Shown here piece after piece: positions 1-8,506 of a DNA stretch of 64,000 bases. The stretch is from an uncultured Phascolarctobacterium sp. (lineage in GTDB: Bacteria > Bacillota > Negativicutes > Acidaminococcales > Acidaminococcaceae), in the NCBI RefSeq assembly GCF_937920985.1, contig NZ_CALDXR010000033.1:1-64000 (forward strand). Direction: 5' to 3'. The position numbers and the translations under genes were made by a program. The notes under the pieces are model-generated. The model was not told the origin of the DNA and did not search any database. It saw nothing but the letters and a program-made list of their open reading frames with translations. Every line of letters starts with the position of its first letter. Positions within the stretch are counted from its first letter, which is position 1.

Positions 1-164
1 TTATTTGTGTTGCATAAAATACCACTACATATACGGAATTTTTTTCTTACCAACCTCTTGACTTTTTATAGTTAGTCTTCCCCTTTAATTATATACCTAT
101 CAATTTGACGATTATACACTAATTGTTTCATATGATATTGCTCCTTTCAGACCAAGTATTTACA

Positions 165-1376
165 CTATAACAAATCTAATTTTGCGAACGTATCAGCAGC
201 ATGTTTTTGTAGATTTGGCACCAGATTATAGTAGATATTAAGCGTTGTAGAGACCGAACTGTGCCCAAGACGTTCGCTCACAGCTTTAATATTTTCGCCT
301 GCTAACAACAGCAGTGTTGCATGGGTATGCCTCAGACCATGAAAATTAAACCCTTCTGGTAAACCGGCTGCTTTAACTAATTTCCGCCAATAACGACGAT
401 AAAAATTAGTGTGATTGTACATTTTACCCCAACTATTAGTAAAAACCAAATTTATTTCATTGTCGTAAATTGAATGGTATTGCTTTGCATAACGATTCTG
501 ATATTCCCGCCATTCTTTCAGCAAGTTGATTGTTTTTTCATCTATTTGGATAAGTCGTTGAGACCTTATCGTTTTTAATGTTCCAAGTTCTCTACCGTTA
601 GATCTATGCTGTAAATTTCTTCTAATCATAATATTGAATTTATCAAAATCAACATCATCCCAAGTTAAAGCAAATAGCTCCCCTATTCTCAGTCCCGTAG
701 CAATATCCAAAGCAATAGCATAGTAATAACACTTTCGTAAGTACTTTTTCCCTTCATCTTCTATAAAATTCTGTTTGACATCAGTATAAATATAATCTGC
801 TTTAGATGCAGTACTTAATAACGCTATTACCTGTTCTTTTGATAACGCAATTACTTTTTTATCTGCTTTTTTTAACGGCTTCGTAGTTGCAGCTGGATTC
901 ATTCTTATGACTCCATTTTTTACAGCATATTCCAAGCATGTTTTTAACGTTCTTCGCATACCGTTAATTGTAGTTGCTGATAATGCCCTGCCTTTTTTAC
1001 CATTTTCACCAACCATTTGGTTAAAAAATTCCTGTAGCATTATAGGTGTTAACTCCTTCACCTTTTTCTCTCCTAAATTAGGATTAATATAATTGCGAAG
1101 AAACATATCATAATAATCGTAAGTGCTTATTTTAATAGTGGGTTTTATCACCGTAAGCCAATTACTGCTCCAATCAGCTAATTTTACATCTGATATATTA
1201 AGCTCTTTCTTACTTTGATACTCCTTAATTTTTTCTTGCAACCCTTTTTTGGTCTTAGCTGTTAAATATTTCTCATGCTTTAACCCATCCTCTCCTAAAA
1301 ATTTCAATCGCCAAATATAACGATCATGCTTATTGTCATATCTTATAGATCCTTCACCTTTTGCTCGTCTCACCAT
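165..1376 (-). CDS. Tyrosine recombinase (phage/ICE integrase)
   Basis: Site-specific recombinase that would integrate and excise the mobile element at the left edge. The basic N-terminus (VRRAKGEGSIRYD) resembles the arm-binding domain of Tn916-type integrases. A SAM-like core-binding domain follows (about residues 65-165), then the catalytic domain. Visible active-site elements are the first Arg in ATGLRIGEL, the HGLRHTHAT box and a C-terminal Tyr in the LNIYYN segment after RLGHSS. The 403-aa length is normal for the family. The ATG follows the stop of the upstream rep-like gene directly, so the two are translationally linked. The gene is AT-rich compared with the chromosome to its right. 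Confidence 0.95.
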   Translation of the reverse strand: MVRRAKGEGSIRYDNKHDRYIWRLKFLGEDGLKHEKYLTAKTKKGLQEKIKEYQSKKELNISDVKLADWSSNWLTVIKPTIKISTYDYYDMFLRNYINPNLGEKKVKELTPIMLQEFFNQMVGENGKKGRALSATTINGMRRTLKTCLEYAVKNGVIRMNPAATTKPLKKADKKVIALSKEQVIALLSTASKADYIYTDVKQNFIEDEGKKYLRKCYYYAIALDIATGLRIGELFALTWDDVDFDKFNIMIRRNLQHRSNGRELGTLKTIRSQRLIQIDEKTINLLKEWREYQNRYAKQYHSIYDNEINLVFTNSWGKMYNHTNFYRRYWRKLVKAAGLPEGFNFHGLRHTHATLLLLAGENIKAVSERLGHSSVSTTLNIYYNLVPNLQKHAADTFAKLDLL

Positions 1377-2147
1377 TTATACTGACATCCTCTCCAAGTC
1401 TGCGCTTTGCTTCTTTAAATTTGAAATCCTAATAGTAACTTGATTATCATGTCTCTTATCTATTATTATTGTAAAATTGTGATAATTATAACTATACCCA
1501 ACCATGTTTATTTCCTTAATGGCAAGCCTTAGGTAACGATTAAATGCCTTGTTTTCTTCACCCTCGTTTCTTCCGACACGCTTCCCTAACTCATCATAAC
1601 TAACACGTATTACACCATTTACCTCAATAGCACGTCTGAGTACATATAAATATAATTTATATGAGTATTTTCTTTTCAATTTTATTGATATAAATATATT
1701 TTGAGATAAATTTCTAGCAATCCAATTAAAATACAGCATTAAAAATGGATTGATTTCATACATTACGCAAACTTTTCTTTTATCAAGTTTATCGCTGAAA
1801 ATAGCCAAATTAGTTACTATACTTGATCGTATATTAGCTTTATTGTTGACAACCCTACGTGATATATCAAGTATAACAAAACTTAATCGTTGAAAAAAAT
1901 CATAAAATCTATTATAATCTTTTGATCCTGGACGTTTAATTCCCTTTACATAAAAATAATCACATGCTGATACATAATGCATCTTTTGCGAAACAGTATT
2001 GTTATTCAACGCCCACCAAACAATAAAATCTACAAACTGATGTAACTCTACACTTAACTCATGATCATATTCCTTTAAATTATATTTTATATCTATCAAA
2101 TCATACATTGGCCTAATAATTGGATTATAGCGATCAATCTCCTTCAT
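1377..2147 (-). CDS. Rep_3-like replication initiator protein
   Basis: A 256-aa basic protein that I read as a plasmid-type initiator with two winged helices. The segment at about 150-230 (KYSYKLYLYVLRRAI, then YDELGKRVG and LRLAIKEIN) matches the second winged helix of the Rep_3/RepB family. No relaxase, helicase or nuclease motif is seen. It overlaps the excisionase-like gene upstream by 14 bp and abuts the integrase downstream, so the three genes are one transcript. Iteron-like repeats at 3268-3336 support a role in origin binding. It could instead be another element-borne DNA-binding protein. The family call is from pattern recognition, without a profile search. Confidence 0.55.
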   Translation of the reverse strand: MKEIDRYNPIIRPMYDLIDIKYNLKEYDHELSVELHQFVDFIVWWALNNNTVSQKMHYVSACDYFYVKGIKRPGSKDYNRFYDFFQRLSFVILDISRRVVNNKANIRSSIVTNLAIFSDKLDKRKVCVMYEINPFLMLYFNWIARNLSQNIFISIKLKRKYSYKLYLYVLRRAIEVNGVIRVSYDELGKRVGRNEGEENKAFNRYLRLAIKEINMVGYSYNYHNFTIIIDKRHDNQVTIRISNLKKQSADLERMSV

Positions 2148-2337
2148 AGTTAGCTCCCTTTGCCAAAGCTATTTGCTGCTTAACCCACCAACACGGAATA
2201 AAAATCCTACGCATCACACGTATAGATGGTATTTGACCTGCATGTACCATATTTTGGAGCGTTGCTAACGATATTTCTTGACCATATATTTCCTCTCTAA
2301 TTTCCCTCAATGTGTAAAATAATTTTTCCTTTTCCAT
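2134..2337 (-). CDS. Excisionase-like helix-turn-helix protein
   Basis: A 67-aa protein with a MerR/HTH_17-type fold: a short N-terminal helix, ATLQNMVHAGQIPSIRVMRR as recognition helix and wing, then a basic tail. Small proteins of this type beside a tyrosine integrase are commonly excisionases (Xis) or recombination directionality factors. It is first in a leftward transcript with the rep-like and integrase genes. The ATG is preceded by AAGGAGG at 5-nt spacing. The gene faces a divergent XRE repressor across a 173-bp operator region. Confidence 0.7.
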   Translation of the reverse strand: MEKEKLFYTLREIREEIYGQEISLATLQNMVHAGQIPSIRVMRRIFIPCWWVKQQIALAKGANYEGD

Positions 2338-2404
2338 TTTTTCCTCCTTTTTGTGCCTTTTTGTGATATGTGATATAATTAGTGTTAGTTAGACTTTATT
2401 GTTC

Positions 2405-2462
2405 GCTAGATTATTTTTAGCGTTTCTGCTAGTTATATTTTAGCATCGTTGTATTATCAACG
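2405..2462. promoter_or_regulatory. Operator cluster between divergent repressor and xis genes
   Basis: Two 17-bp sites share the pattern GCTA-N9-TAGC (2405-2421 and 2428-2444), with starts 23 bp apart. A further palindrome, CGTTG-N6-CAACG, lies at 2447-2462. They sit in the gap between the xis-like gene and the XRE repressor gene. This layout is what a phage-type lysogeny switch would use. Binding by the XRE protein is inferred. Confidence 0.6.
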
Positions 2463-2510
2463 CAACCTTTAGATTGTAAAAAAATGTGAATTCAATGAAG
2501 GGATATTATT

Positions 2511-3116
2511 ATGTTATCTTTTAGTGAGAGTATCAAATTACTGCGAACAGCATATAAATTATCTACAAGAGATTTGGCAATGATTCTAGATATCAAAGCT
2601 CCCTCTATTACTGCGTGGGAAAGCGGCAAAAGCCAGCCGACACTCGAAATGTTTAAGAGTATCTGTAATTTATTTGCTGTTTCTAGCGATTTCATGCTTG
2701 GTTTTTCTTCAAAAATATACAACGAAGATTTTCTCCTTGAGTTAGAGAAAGAATTAACTGCTTTTTGCTTTAGCGAGCACTACTCTGGATCTCATAAAGA
2801 CCTTATACATGATTTTCCACTCCCTCAAAAATATATTGATGAAAAGCTAAGAGTAAGCAGCTATACCCAAGTTATGAGGGCAAATATTATTTTTTTGACA
2901 CGCATGTATATTGCATATCGCATTGCCCGCTATACAGTAGCTGCACCCTCTGAACAACGTTATTGTAAAGCTCTGATAGACAACAAAGACCTCCTAAAGA
3001 AATACGAGGATCAGGAGTACATGTACATATGCCGCCTAAACGATGCTCTTTTCAAAAGCACTATTGATTCCATTTACGATATCGAGCAACTTCTTCATCA
3101 ACGAGGCTTGGGCTAA
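2511..3116 (+). CDS. XRE-family element repressor
   Basis: A 201-aa protein with an N-terminal cI/Cro-type helix-turn-helix (about residues 5-62; LAMILDIKAPSITAWESGKS is the HTH core). An unrecognised, mostly helical C-terminal domain of about 130 residues follows. It has no visible Ser-Lys peptidase motif, so it is not an obvious LexA-type autocleaving repressor. Transcription is divergent from the xis-rep-int transcript, over paired palindromes. By analogy with ICE and prophage modules it probably keeps the element integrated. A hairpin terminator follows at 3134-3180. Confidence 0.8.
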   Translation: MLSFSESIKLLRTAYKLSTRDLAMILDIKAPSITAWESGKSQPTLEMFKSICNLFAVSSDFMLGFSSKIYNEDFLLELEKELTAFCFSEHYSGSHKDLIHDFPLPQKYIDEKLRVSSYTQVMRANIIFLTRMYIAYRIARYTVAAPSEQRYCKALIDNKDLLKKYEDQEYMYICRLNDALFKSTIDSIYDIEQLLHQRGLG

Positions 3117-3133
3117 CTCCAGATTTAAACATA

Positions 3134-3180
3134 AAAACCAGTGAAGTTTTACCATCAAGTAAATTTCCACTGGTTTTTTA
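3134..3180 (+). terminator. Rho-independent terminator of the XRE repressor gene
   Basis: AAACCAGTG pairs with CACTGGTTT across a 20-odd-nt loop and is followed by a T run. It begins 18 nt after the repressor stop codon. Confidence 0.85.
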
Positions 3181-3267
3181 GTACACAAATCTTAGAGAAT
3201 ACTTAAATTTTAGCTATCCATTAGTTTGAGATGCTATATTATAGTCTTAGTCTCCAAACATCAATTA

Positions 3268-3336
3268 ACGGTTTTTTGCACACCTCCAACAATTAGATGA
3301 CGGTTTTTTGCACACTTTTTACGGTTTTTTGCACAC
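3268..3336 (+). repeat. Three iteron-like direct repeats
   Basis: The 16-mer ACGGTTTTTTGCACAC occurs exactly three times, at 3268-3283, 3300-3315 and 3321-3336. The starts are 32 and 21 bp apart, about three and two helical turns, so all copies face one side of the DNA. Such phased repeats are typical of initiator-binding iterons in Rep_3-type origins, and a Rep-like gene lies 1.1 kb away. The flanks are AT-rich. No DnaA box was identified with confidence. Confidence 0.65.
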
Positions 3337-3467
3337 CTTAATCACGCGCAAACCCAGCAACAATGGGCTTTTGCAGCAATCCTATATTATTATAACTAGA
3401 GCTCGCGATAATCTCGCTCTAGTCTTTCTCCCCATACTTTCGCACCATTATTTTACAATGTTGGCAG

Positions 3468-3492
3468 AAAGGTAGACAAAAAGGTAGACAAA
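3468..3492 (+). repeat. Tandem 12-bp repeat, possible integrase arm sites
   Basis: GGTAGACAAA is repeated with a 12-bp period close to the tRNA-proximal edge of the mobile segment. Tyrosine integrases of ICEs bind short direct repeats near the element ends. That role here is inference from position only. Confidence 0.35.
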
Positions 3493-3511
3493 TCCCCTAT
3501 TTTTTTTCGCA

Positions 3512-3558
3512 CGAAAAAAAGCACCCTACGGCTTAAAACCCGCATGGGTGCTTGATTT
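3512..3558 (-). terminator. Terminator downstream of tRNA-Thr
   Basis: On the minus strand AAGCACCC pairs with GGGTGCTT around a loop of about 20 nt and is followed by a T run. It lies 6 nt past the 3' end of tRNA-Thr and probably terminates that transcript. Confidence 0.75.
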
Positions 3559-3563
3559 TTTAA

Positions 3564-3639
<76 letters not shown>

Positions 3640-3650
3640 ACATAAGCCTA

Positions 3651-4076
3651 TTAAATTTCCTGCTGCATCGCAGCCTCTTCCGCTGCCTTAGCTGCTGCCA
3701 TCTCTGCCTTAGTACGGCGCTTTCTGGCCTTCTTGGCACTGTTAATACCAGCCTTTTTGATGACCTTAGCCAATTCAGAAATAATATGCAGCTCGTCTAC
3801 AGAACAATCCTTAACCAAGTCAGCCAGCTCATTGCAGTAAATCTGCTCACTGTGATGAATGTTGTCACACAACAGCTCGTCCACAGAAACATCCAGTACA
3901 TTAGCCAGATGAATAATTGTAGGCAGGCCAAGCTTAGTATTACCGGTTTCTATATTGCTGATATGCGGAGTTGACAGACCAGTTAGATTAGCTATATTTC
4001 CCTGAGTTAATCCTTTTCTGGCACGAGCGGCCTTTATCCTCAGTCCAATAGCCTTGTAATCAATATCTAACTTCAC
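3651..4076 (-). CDS. XRE-family transcriptional regulator with Ala/Lys-rich tail
   Basis: A 141-aa protein with a clear XRE helix-turn-helix at residues 10-65 (KGLTQGNIANLTGLSTPHIS). A short helical region follows, then a highly charged Ala/Lys-rich tail (from about residue 114) that is probably disordered. The start is GTG, with GGGGAG 7 nt upstream. Its own promoter lies at 4121-4149. It is downstream of the larA-type gene on the same strand, but that promoter suggests independent expression. Target genes cannot be told from the sequence. Confidence 0.85.
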   Translation of the reverse strand: MKLDIDYKAIGLRIKAARARKGLTQGNIANLTGLSTPHISNIETGNTKLGLPTIIHLANVLDVSVDELLCDNIHHSEQIYCNELADLVKDCSVDELHIISELAKVIKKAGINSAKKARKRRTKAEMAAAKAAEEAAMQQEI

Positions 4077-4120
4077 AAACGTTCTCCCCTTCTACTTAAT
4101 CACATACTAATAACATTACA

Positions 4121-4149
4121 ATTATATCTGATATCATCGTAAAAGGCAA
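4121..4149 (-). promoter_or_regulatory. Promoter of the XRE regulator gene
   Basis: Minus-strand TTGCCT (4144-4149) and TATAAT (4121-4126) are separated by 17 bp. They lie 45 nt upstream of the GTG start. Confidence 0.6.
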
Positions 4150-4174
4150 GAGCCATTTATTTTTTTATAGAATT

Positions 4175-5446
4175 TTATTTTTTCAACACAGGCACTGTCA
4201 AACTACCCTGCGGCATCAACAAAACCTTATAATCTTTGCCAACATATTTTTCTGCCAGCTGTATTGCTTCCTCTACACTGTCCACGGATTCAAACAGCAA
4301 TTTCTTAGCAAGCTCTTTATCCAAAGCAGAAACAAGGATAAAATGCGCTTTCTTCATCAGACGGGTGATAGCAAACGCCTTATGCGCACCGATAACAAAA
4401 TTCTTTTCCAGCTCAGCTTTAATAGCATCCGGCGAAGGATTTTCCTCCAATGCTTTTTCCAAAGCAGCACTGCCGCTGCCTTCTTCACATTCGCCAAGGA
4501 TTATAATCACGCCGCCGTCCTTAACAGCGCACCAGGCGTTATCCATCGTCTTCTGCAGCTGGTAGATGTTAATATCCTTAGGATAACCGCCACAGCTGGC
4601 AATTACTACATCCGCAGGCTCGTTGATAGGTACGCCATAAACTTGCTCCACAAATTTGCAGGCCTCAAGATGTGCTTCATCCCAGTCACCGGCAAAAACC
4701 TTCAGGAAGTGCTTTTGCGCATCTAAGATAGAATGGAACAGGAACATCTTATGCTCTTTGGCAAAAAGACGCACGCCCTCTACCTGATCATCGTATACAG
4801 GATTACCATGCAGCTTGCCTAATTTGGCCTCCGGGCTCATCATCAGGCTATGGTTTTTGCGTACCGTTTCCATAGCGGCAACACCGGGCAGCACAGCCTT
4901 GCGTCCGCCGCCAAAGCCGCTGAAGAAGTGATAAACAACGGTACCGGTCAAAATAACCAGGTCAGCATCGCAGACATGCTTATTGAGCCATACAGGCGTA
5001 CCATGCTCTGTTTCACCAAAATATTCAAAATCATCCTGCACGTGGCAGTCACTATTATACATTTTCAGGCGTTTGGCAACGTCCTCGCCAACCTGCTCCA
5101 CCATTTCCTCATGGCTCATGCAGCGATGGGTGCCTAACGCAAAGACAATATGCATATCCTCATCCTTAACGCCCAGTTTATTCATTTCGTTAACCAAAAT
5201 GGGCATAAAGGAATGCGTGTTGGCAACACGGGTTGAATCGTTACAGATAAAGGCAATTTTCATTCCGGGCTGCACCAGCTCATTAATCGGTGCGCTGGCG
5301 ATAGGATGATACAAAGCATCCAGAACAGCTGCTTTTAAATTCTCCAGCGGCTGCATCTGCTTCATTTTCAGTTCGCCCAGAACATGCTCCTCCGGCAGAG
5401 AAAACTCCTTGTAGCCATGACCATATTTGTACTTATAATCAGTCAT
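4175..5446 (-). CDS. LarA-family nickel-pincer racemase/epimerase
   Basis: A 423-aa member of the lactate racemase (LarA, DUF2088) family, which uses a covalently bound nickel-pincer nucleotide for hydride-transfer racemisation of 2-hydroxy acids. The residues known from Lactiplantibacillus LarA are all visible one position earlier: His107 (GTHRCMS), His173 and Lys183 (HFFSGFGGGRKAVLPG) and His199 (RKNHS). So it should carry the cofactor. No larB, larC or larE cofactor genes and no lactate permease are adjacent. The substrate may therefore not be lactate, since many LarA homologues act on other hydroxy acids. Start ATG has GGAGG upstream. Confidence 0.85.
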   Translation of the reverse strand: MTDYKYKYGHGYKEFSLPEEHVLGELKMKQMQPLENLKAAVLDALYHPIASAPINELVQPGMKIAFICNDSTRVANTHSFMPILVNEMNKLGVKDEDMHIVFALGTHRCMSHEEMVEQVGEDVAKRLKMYNSDCHVQDDFEYFGETEHGTPVWLNKHVCDADLVILTGTVVYHFFSGFGGGRKAVLPGVAAMETVRKNHSLMMSPEAKLGKLHGNPVYDDQVEGVRLFAKEHKMFLFHSILDAQKHFLKVFAGDWDEAHLEACKFVEQVYGVPINEPADVVIASCGGYPKDINIYQLQKTMDNAWCAVKDGGVIIILGECEEGSGSAALEKALEENPSPDAIKAELEKNFVIGAHKAFAITRLMKKAHFILVSALDKELAKKLLFESVDSVEEAIQLAEKYVGKDYKVLLMPQGSLTVPVLKK

Positions 5447-5519
5447 CTCCGTACCTCCTCCTGCTTAGCTTAAGCTATTTTACTTAATTCTATTCTATCA
5501 TATCTGCTATGAAAAATGT

Positions 5520-6392
5520 TTATTTTTTGGGCAGTGAAAGTAATAAAACCGTGAAAATAATGCACGCCATACCGATATAGTCAGCAACTGCCAATTTTGT
5601 GTTCAGCAACAAAACTACGGAGATAATAGAAGCCAAAGGCTCGGCGCAGGAAATCAGACTCGCCTTGGTAGGTCCGACAAATTTCAGGCCTGCCAAATAT
5701 AAGGCATAGCTCGCAATAGTAGCACCCAACAGCAGATACGCAAACGCCAGATAACCGCTCATATCCCAATGACCTGCAGGAGCAAAGGGATTACGCCAGA
5801 TAATCAATGCCACACCGCTGATAAGCTGGCCCCAGCCAATAAGCGTTGCCGCAGTATATTTTTTGAGCATTTGGCCCGGCTTAATGCTGTAATATGCATA
5901 GGAAAGCGCAGACAATACACCGATTGTCAATGCCATTGGCGAAATCGCCAGGCTATCCAGACTGCCGTGCGTTGCGATAAGAAAGACACCGACAAGTGCG
6001 CCGACAATGCCTATCAGTTCACGCACGTCAGGAATTTTTCTTGACTTATAACTCATCCACAGCATTACATAAATCGGTGCCATGTACTGCAATACCGTCG
6101 CTGTAGCAGCATTACACAGGCTGATTGTGTAATAAAAGCCCAATTGCGCGCCTAAAATACCTAAAAAAGAAAACTCAATAATATTCCAGGTATCTGCTTT
6201 GAGAATAGCAAAGATATCCTGCTTCTGCACAAAGGCCGCAAAAAGCAAGAACATACAGCCTGCCAAAATCTGCCGCGCCATGCAAAGCCAAATCATATCT
6301 GCCTGATGATATTGATACAAATACTGTCCTGCTACACCGCCCATGCCCCAGCAGGTAGCTGCGCCTATAATTAAAAATATACCCTTAAGCAT
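5520..6392 (-). CDS. EamA/DMT-family transporter
   Basis: An integral membrane protein of about 290 aa with two EamA repeats and about ten hydrophobic segments. This is the drug/metabolite transporter fold used for export of amino acids and other small metabolites. I chose the internal ATG (MLKGIFLI) because AGAGG lies 8 nt before it, while the upstream ATG at 6410 has no ribosome binding site of its own. The substrate is unknown. It lies 74 nt downstream of the larA-type gene start, on the same strand and upstream of it, so co-transcription into larA is possible. Confidence 0.85.
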   Translation of the reverse strand: MLKGIFLIIGAATCWGMGGVAGQYLYQYHQADMIWLCMARQILAGCMFLLFAAFVQKQDIFAILKADTWNIIEFSFLGILGAQLGFYYTISLCNAATATVLQYMAPIYVMLWMSYKSRKIPDVRELIGIVGALVGVFLIATHGSLDSLAISPMALTIGVLSALSYAYYSIKPGQMLKKYTAATLIGWGQLISGVALIIWRNPFAPAGHWDMSGYLAFAYLLLGATIASYALYLAGLKFVGPTKASLISCAEPLASIISVVLLLNTKLAVADYIGMACIIFTVLLLSLPKK

Positions 6393-6484
6393 ACAGATAA
6401 CCTCTTTCATATATGATGATTATCAATAATATAACACCCAATAAGAATATTTACAAGACAGATAAATTATACTTTGAAAAAACT

Positions 6485-6522
6485 ACGTAAAAGAGCTGCC
6501 GCACCTGCGTGCGACAGCTCTC
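6485..6522 (-). terminator. Terminator of the Mrp-type operon
   Basis: On the minus strand AGAGCTGTCGCAC and GTGCGGCAGCTCT form a stem with a GCAG loop and a short T run. It begins about 10 nt after the last gene of the antiporter operon. Confidence 0.8.
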
Positions 6523-6531
6523 AAAAGCATT

Positions 6532-8271
6532 TTACAATGTTGCAATGAAGTAAGCAATGCTGCTTACCAGCACCGTTAAGGTAATCATCATCGGGTCAGC
6601 GATAGATGTACGGTAGTTTTCCGGGTTATAATGCGAACGCTTACGGAACGGTTTGGCATCGAGGAAATCCATCGGATTGCTCGTAAGATCCATAAACTTT
6701 TCGTACAGAACGCCCCAGGCTCCGCCCAGGCCGCCACTGATTGCACACAGCAGCATGCTGATACGAACGATGACAAAATCAATCGGCTTACGATAGAACC
6801 AGTCTGTATCGAGGCTGAGCGCTGTATGAGGCTCCATGCGCGGCAGGAACATCATAAACGGAACCATGGTTACGACAAGAATTTCTGCGTAGCTCAGCAT
6901 ATGTGCTGCAGTGAACGGCTGGTAATCTGGATAACCGAACGGCAGATAACGATACAGCAGGTCCGGATATACGCCGTACAGGAAGCAGAGCGCTGCGCCA
7001 AAGCCCATGCCAAGATACATATTCTTCGGCAGAGGATTTTTAATTTCTACATTCTTATCGGCATCACGCAGGAAGATAAAATAACCCATCTTCAAGGTAA
7101 TGGACAAGAATGTACCTATGCTGGCAAGCTCCAGCAGTGTATATACCCAATCATAACCGGCAGCAGATGCGGCGGCAATCGTAATCGTTTTGCTGATGAA
7201 GCCGTTGAAGAACGGTACACCGGAAATGGAGAACGCCGCTACAAAGAAGCACACTGCCACAAACGGCATCTTTTTCGCCATACCGCTGAGCTGGTTAATC
7301 TTACGGATACCGGTTGCATAGATAATTGCACCGGCACACATGAAGAGCAGCGATTTATACAGGATGTGCGAGAAGGCATGAGCCGCAGCACCGTTCAGTG
7401 CCATTGCCGTGCCAACGCCTACACCAGCAACCATGAAGCCGACCTGGCTGATAATATGGTAACCGAGCAGACGGCGCATATCGTTTTCCATAATCGCATA
7501 GGCTGCACCGTAAAGCGCCATGAAGCAGCCAAAGCCCATCAGGAAATCAGTTCCGGCAAAGATACGGATTAAAGCGTAAACAGCAACCTTTGTCGTAAAG
7601 GAGCTTAAGAATACGCTGCCTGTAATCGTGCCTTCTGGATAAGCATCAACCAGCCAGGCATTAACCGGCGGAATTGCCGCATTGACAGCAACACCGATTA
7701 AAATCGCCCAGAAAGCAAGGTCATGCGGAGCCTTAGACAGATTTGCAATCAGAGAATCACCGCTGCCAACCTTCAGGAAGATACCGAGCAGCAGCAGGTT
7801 ACCGCCGAGCATGTGCACCAAAAGATAACGCAAGCCTGCGCGACGGGACTGAGGAGTATTGCGGCACCAGATCAAGAACAGAGAGGTTACGGCAAGTGCT
7901 TCCCAGAAGAAAATCAGCGTCAGCCAATCCTTAGCCAGTGTTACACCAAGAGCACAGCCGGCATAGGACATGGAGCACAATGCTTCCATGCGGTTCTCGT
8001 TATGACAGGAATAAATGCCGCCGATGCAAGCCATCAGCGCAAAAATCATGCAGAATACATAGCTGAGCTTATCTACAAACATGTAGCCCAAATGATAGCC
8101 TGTACCAAGAAACTCAATGCTCAAATCTGTGCCAACCGGCATAGAAAGTGCAGCAAAGAGGGCAAAGAACGGGCCTACAGCCAAAATGAACTTGCGCAGC
8201 ATTTTCGGCACAAGTACCGCAAGAACGCCCACGGCAATGAGGATCAGACCGGGATGAAGCAGATTACTCAT
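6532..8271 (-). CDS. NuoL/MrpA-like proton-conducting antiporter subunit
   Basis: A 579-aa membrane protein of the complex I/Mrp antiporter-subunit family (proton_antipo_M domain), with about 14-16 helices. The conserved TM5 Glu is in FFWEALAVTS and the TM7 Lys in FTTKVAVYALIRI, both needed for ion translocation in the family. It is the last and third large antiporter subunit of the operon. The start was moved to ATG at 8271 (MSNLLHPG), with GGAGGTG upstream; the longer frame reads through the previous gene. It overlaps the 80-aa gene by 8 bp, implying coupling. Confidence 0.88.
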   Translation of the reverse strand: MSNLLHPGLILIAVGVLAVLVPKMLRKFILAVGPFFALFAALSMPVGTDLSIEFLGTGYHLGYMFVDKLSYVFCMIFALMACIGGIYSCHNENRMEALCSMSYAGCALGVTLAKDWLTLIFFWEALAVTSLFLIWCRNTPQSRRAGLRYLLVHMLGGNLLLLGIFLKVGSGDSLIANLSKAPHDLAFWAILIGVAVNAAIPPVNAWLVDAYPEGTITGSVFLSSFTTKVAVYALIRIFAGTDFLMGFGCFMALYGAAYAIMENDMRRLLGYHIISQVGFMVAGVGVGTAMALNGAAAHAFSHILYKSLLFMCAGAIIYATGIRKINQLSGMAKKMPFVAVCFFVAAFSISGVPFFNGFISKTITIAAASAAGYDWVYTLLELASIGTFLSITLKMGYFIFLRDADKNVEIKNPLPKNMYLGMGFGAALCFLYGVYPDLLYRYLPFGYPDYQPFTAAHMLSYAEILVVTMVPFMMFLPRMEPHTALSLDTDWFYRKPIDFVIVRISMLLCAISGGLGGAWGVLYEKFMDLTSNPMDFLDAKPFRKRSHYNPENYRTSIADPMMITLTVLVSSIAYFIATL

Positions 8272-8506
8272 CGTCCTCACCTCCCTTAGGATCATCATAG
8301 TAGGTTTCATCACGCTGCAGCAGCGGCGTCATGATAATTTTTGCCAGAATAATCAGCAGCCAACAGCCGACAAAGCCGAAGAAAATATCATAGCCAAACG
8401 GCAGCGGCCACCACGCAGGACTGTGCAGATGTACGCCGCAAAGCTCTCCGATTGCGGAAAGCACGAGCACGGCAGCAGCTATCATGTAAACAGTTTTCTT
8501 GCTCAT
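8264..8506 (-). CDS. Small two-helix membrane protein of the antiporter operon
   Basis: An 80-aa protein with two hydrophobic helices (about residues 5-23 and 35-58) joined by a Trp/Pro-rich loop (HSPAWWPLPFGYD), and an acidic tail (DDPKGGEDDE). I do not recognise it as a canonical Mrp or Mbh subunit. Its start overlaps the stop of the upstream antiporter gene (TAATG) and its end overlaps the next gene, so it is probably an accessory subunit made in step with its neighbours. The start at 8506 is supported by GGAGG. Confidence 0.75.
   Translation of the reverse strand: MSKKTVYMIAAAVLVLSAIGELCGVHLHSPAWWPLPFGYDIFFGFVGCWLLIILAKIIMTPLLQRDETYYDDPKGGEDDE

Noticed and set aside
3268..3336. CRISPR array
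   Set aside because: Only three 16-bp repeats with 5- and 16-bp gaps and no cas genes; iterons fit better.
6631..7572. 313-aa plus-strand ORF opposite the NuoL-like gene
   Set aside because: Its product is rich in His, Gln, Arg and Cys and has no domain; it is the antisense shadow of a well-supported membrane protein gene.
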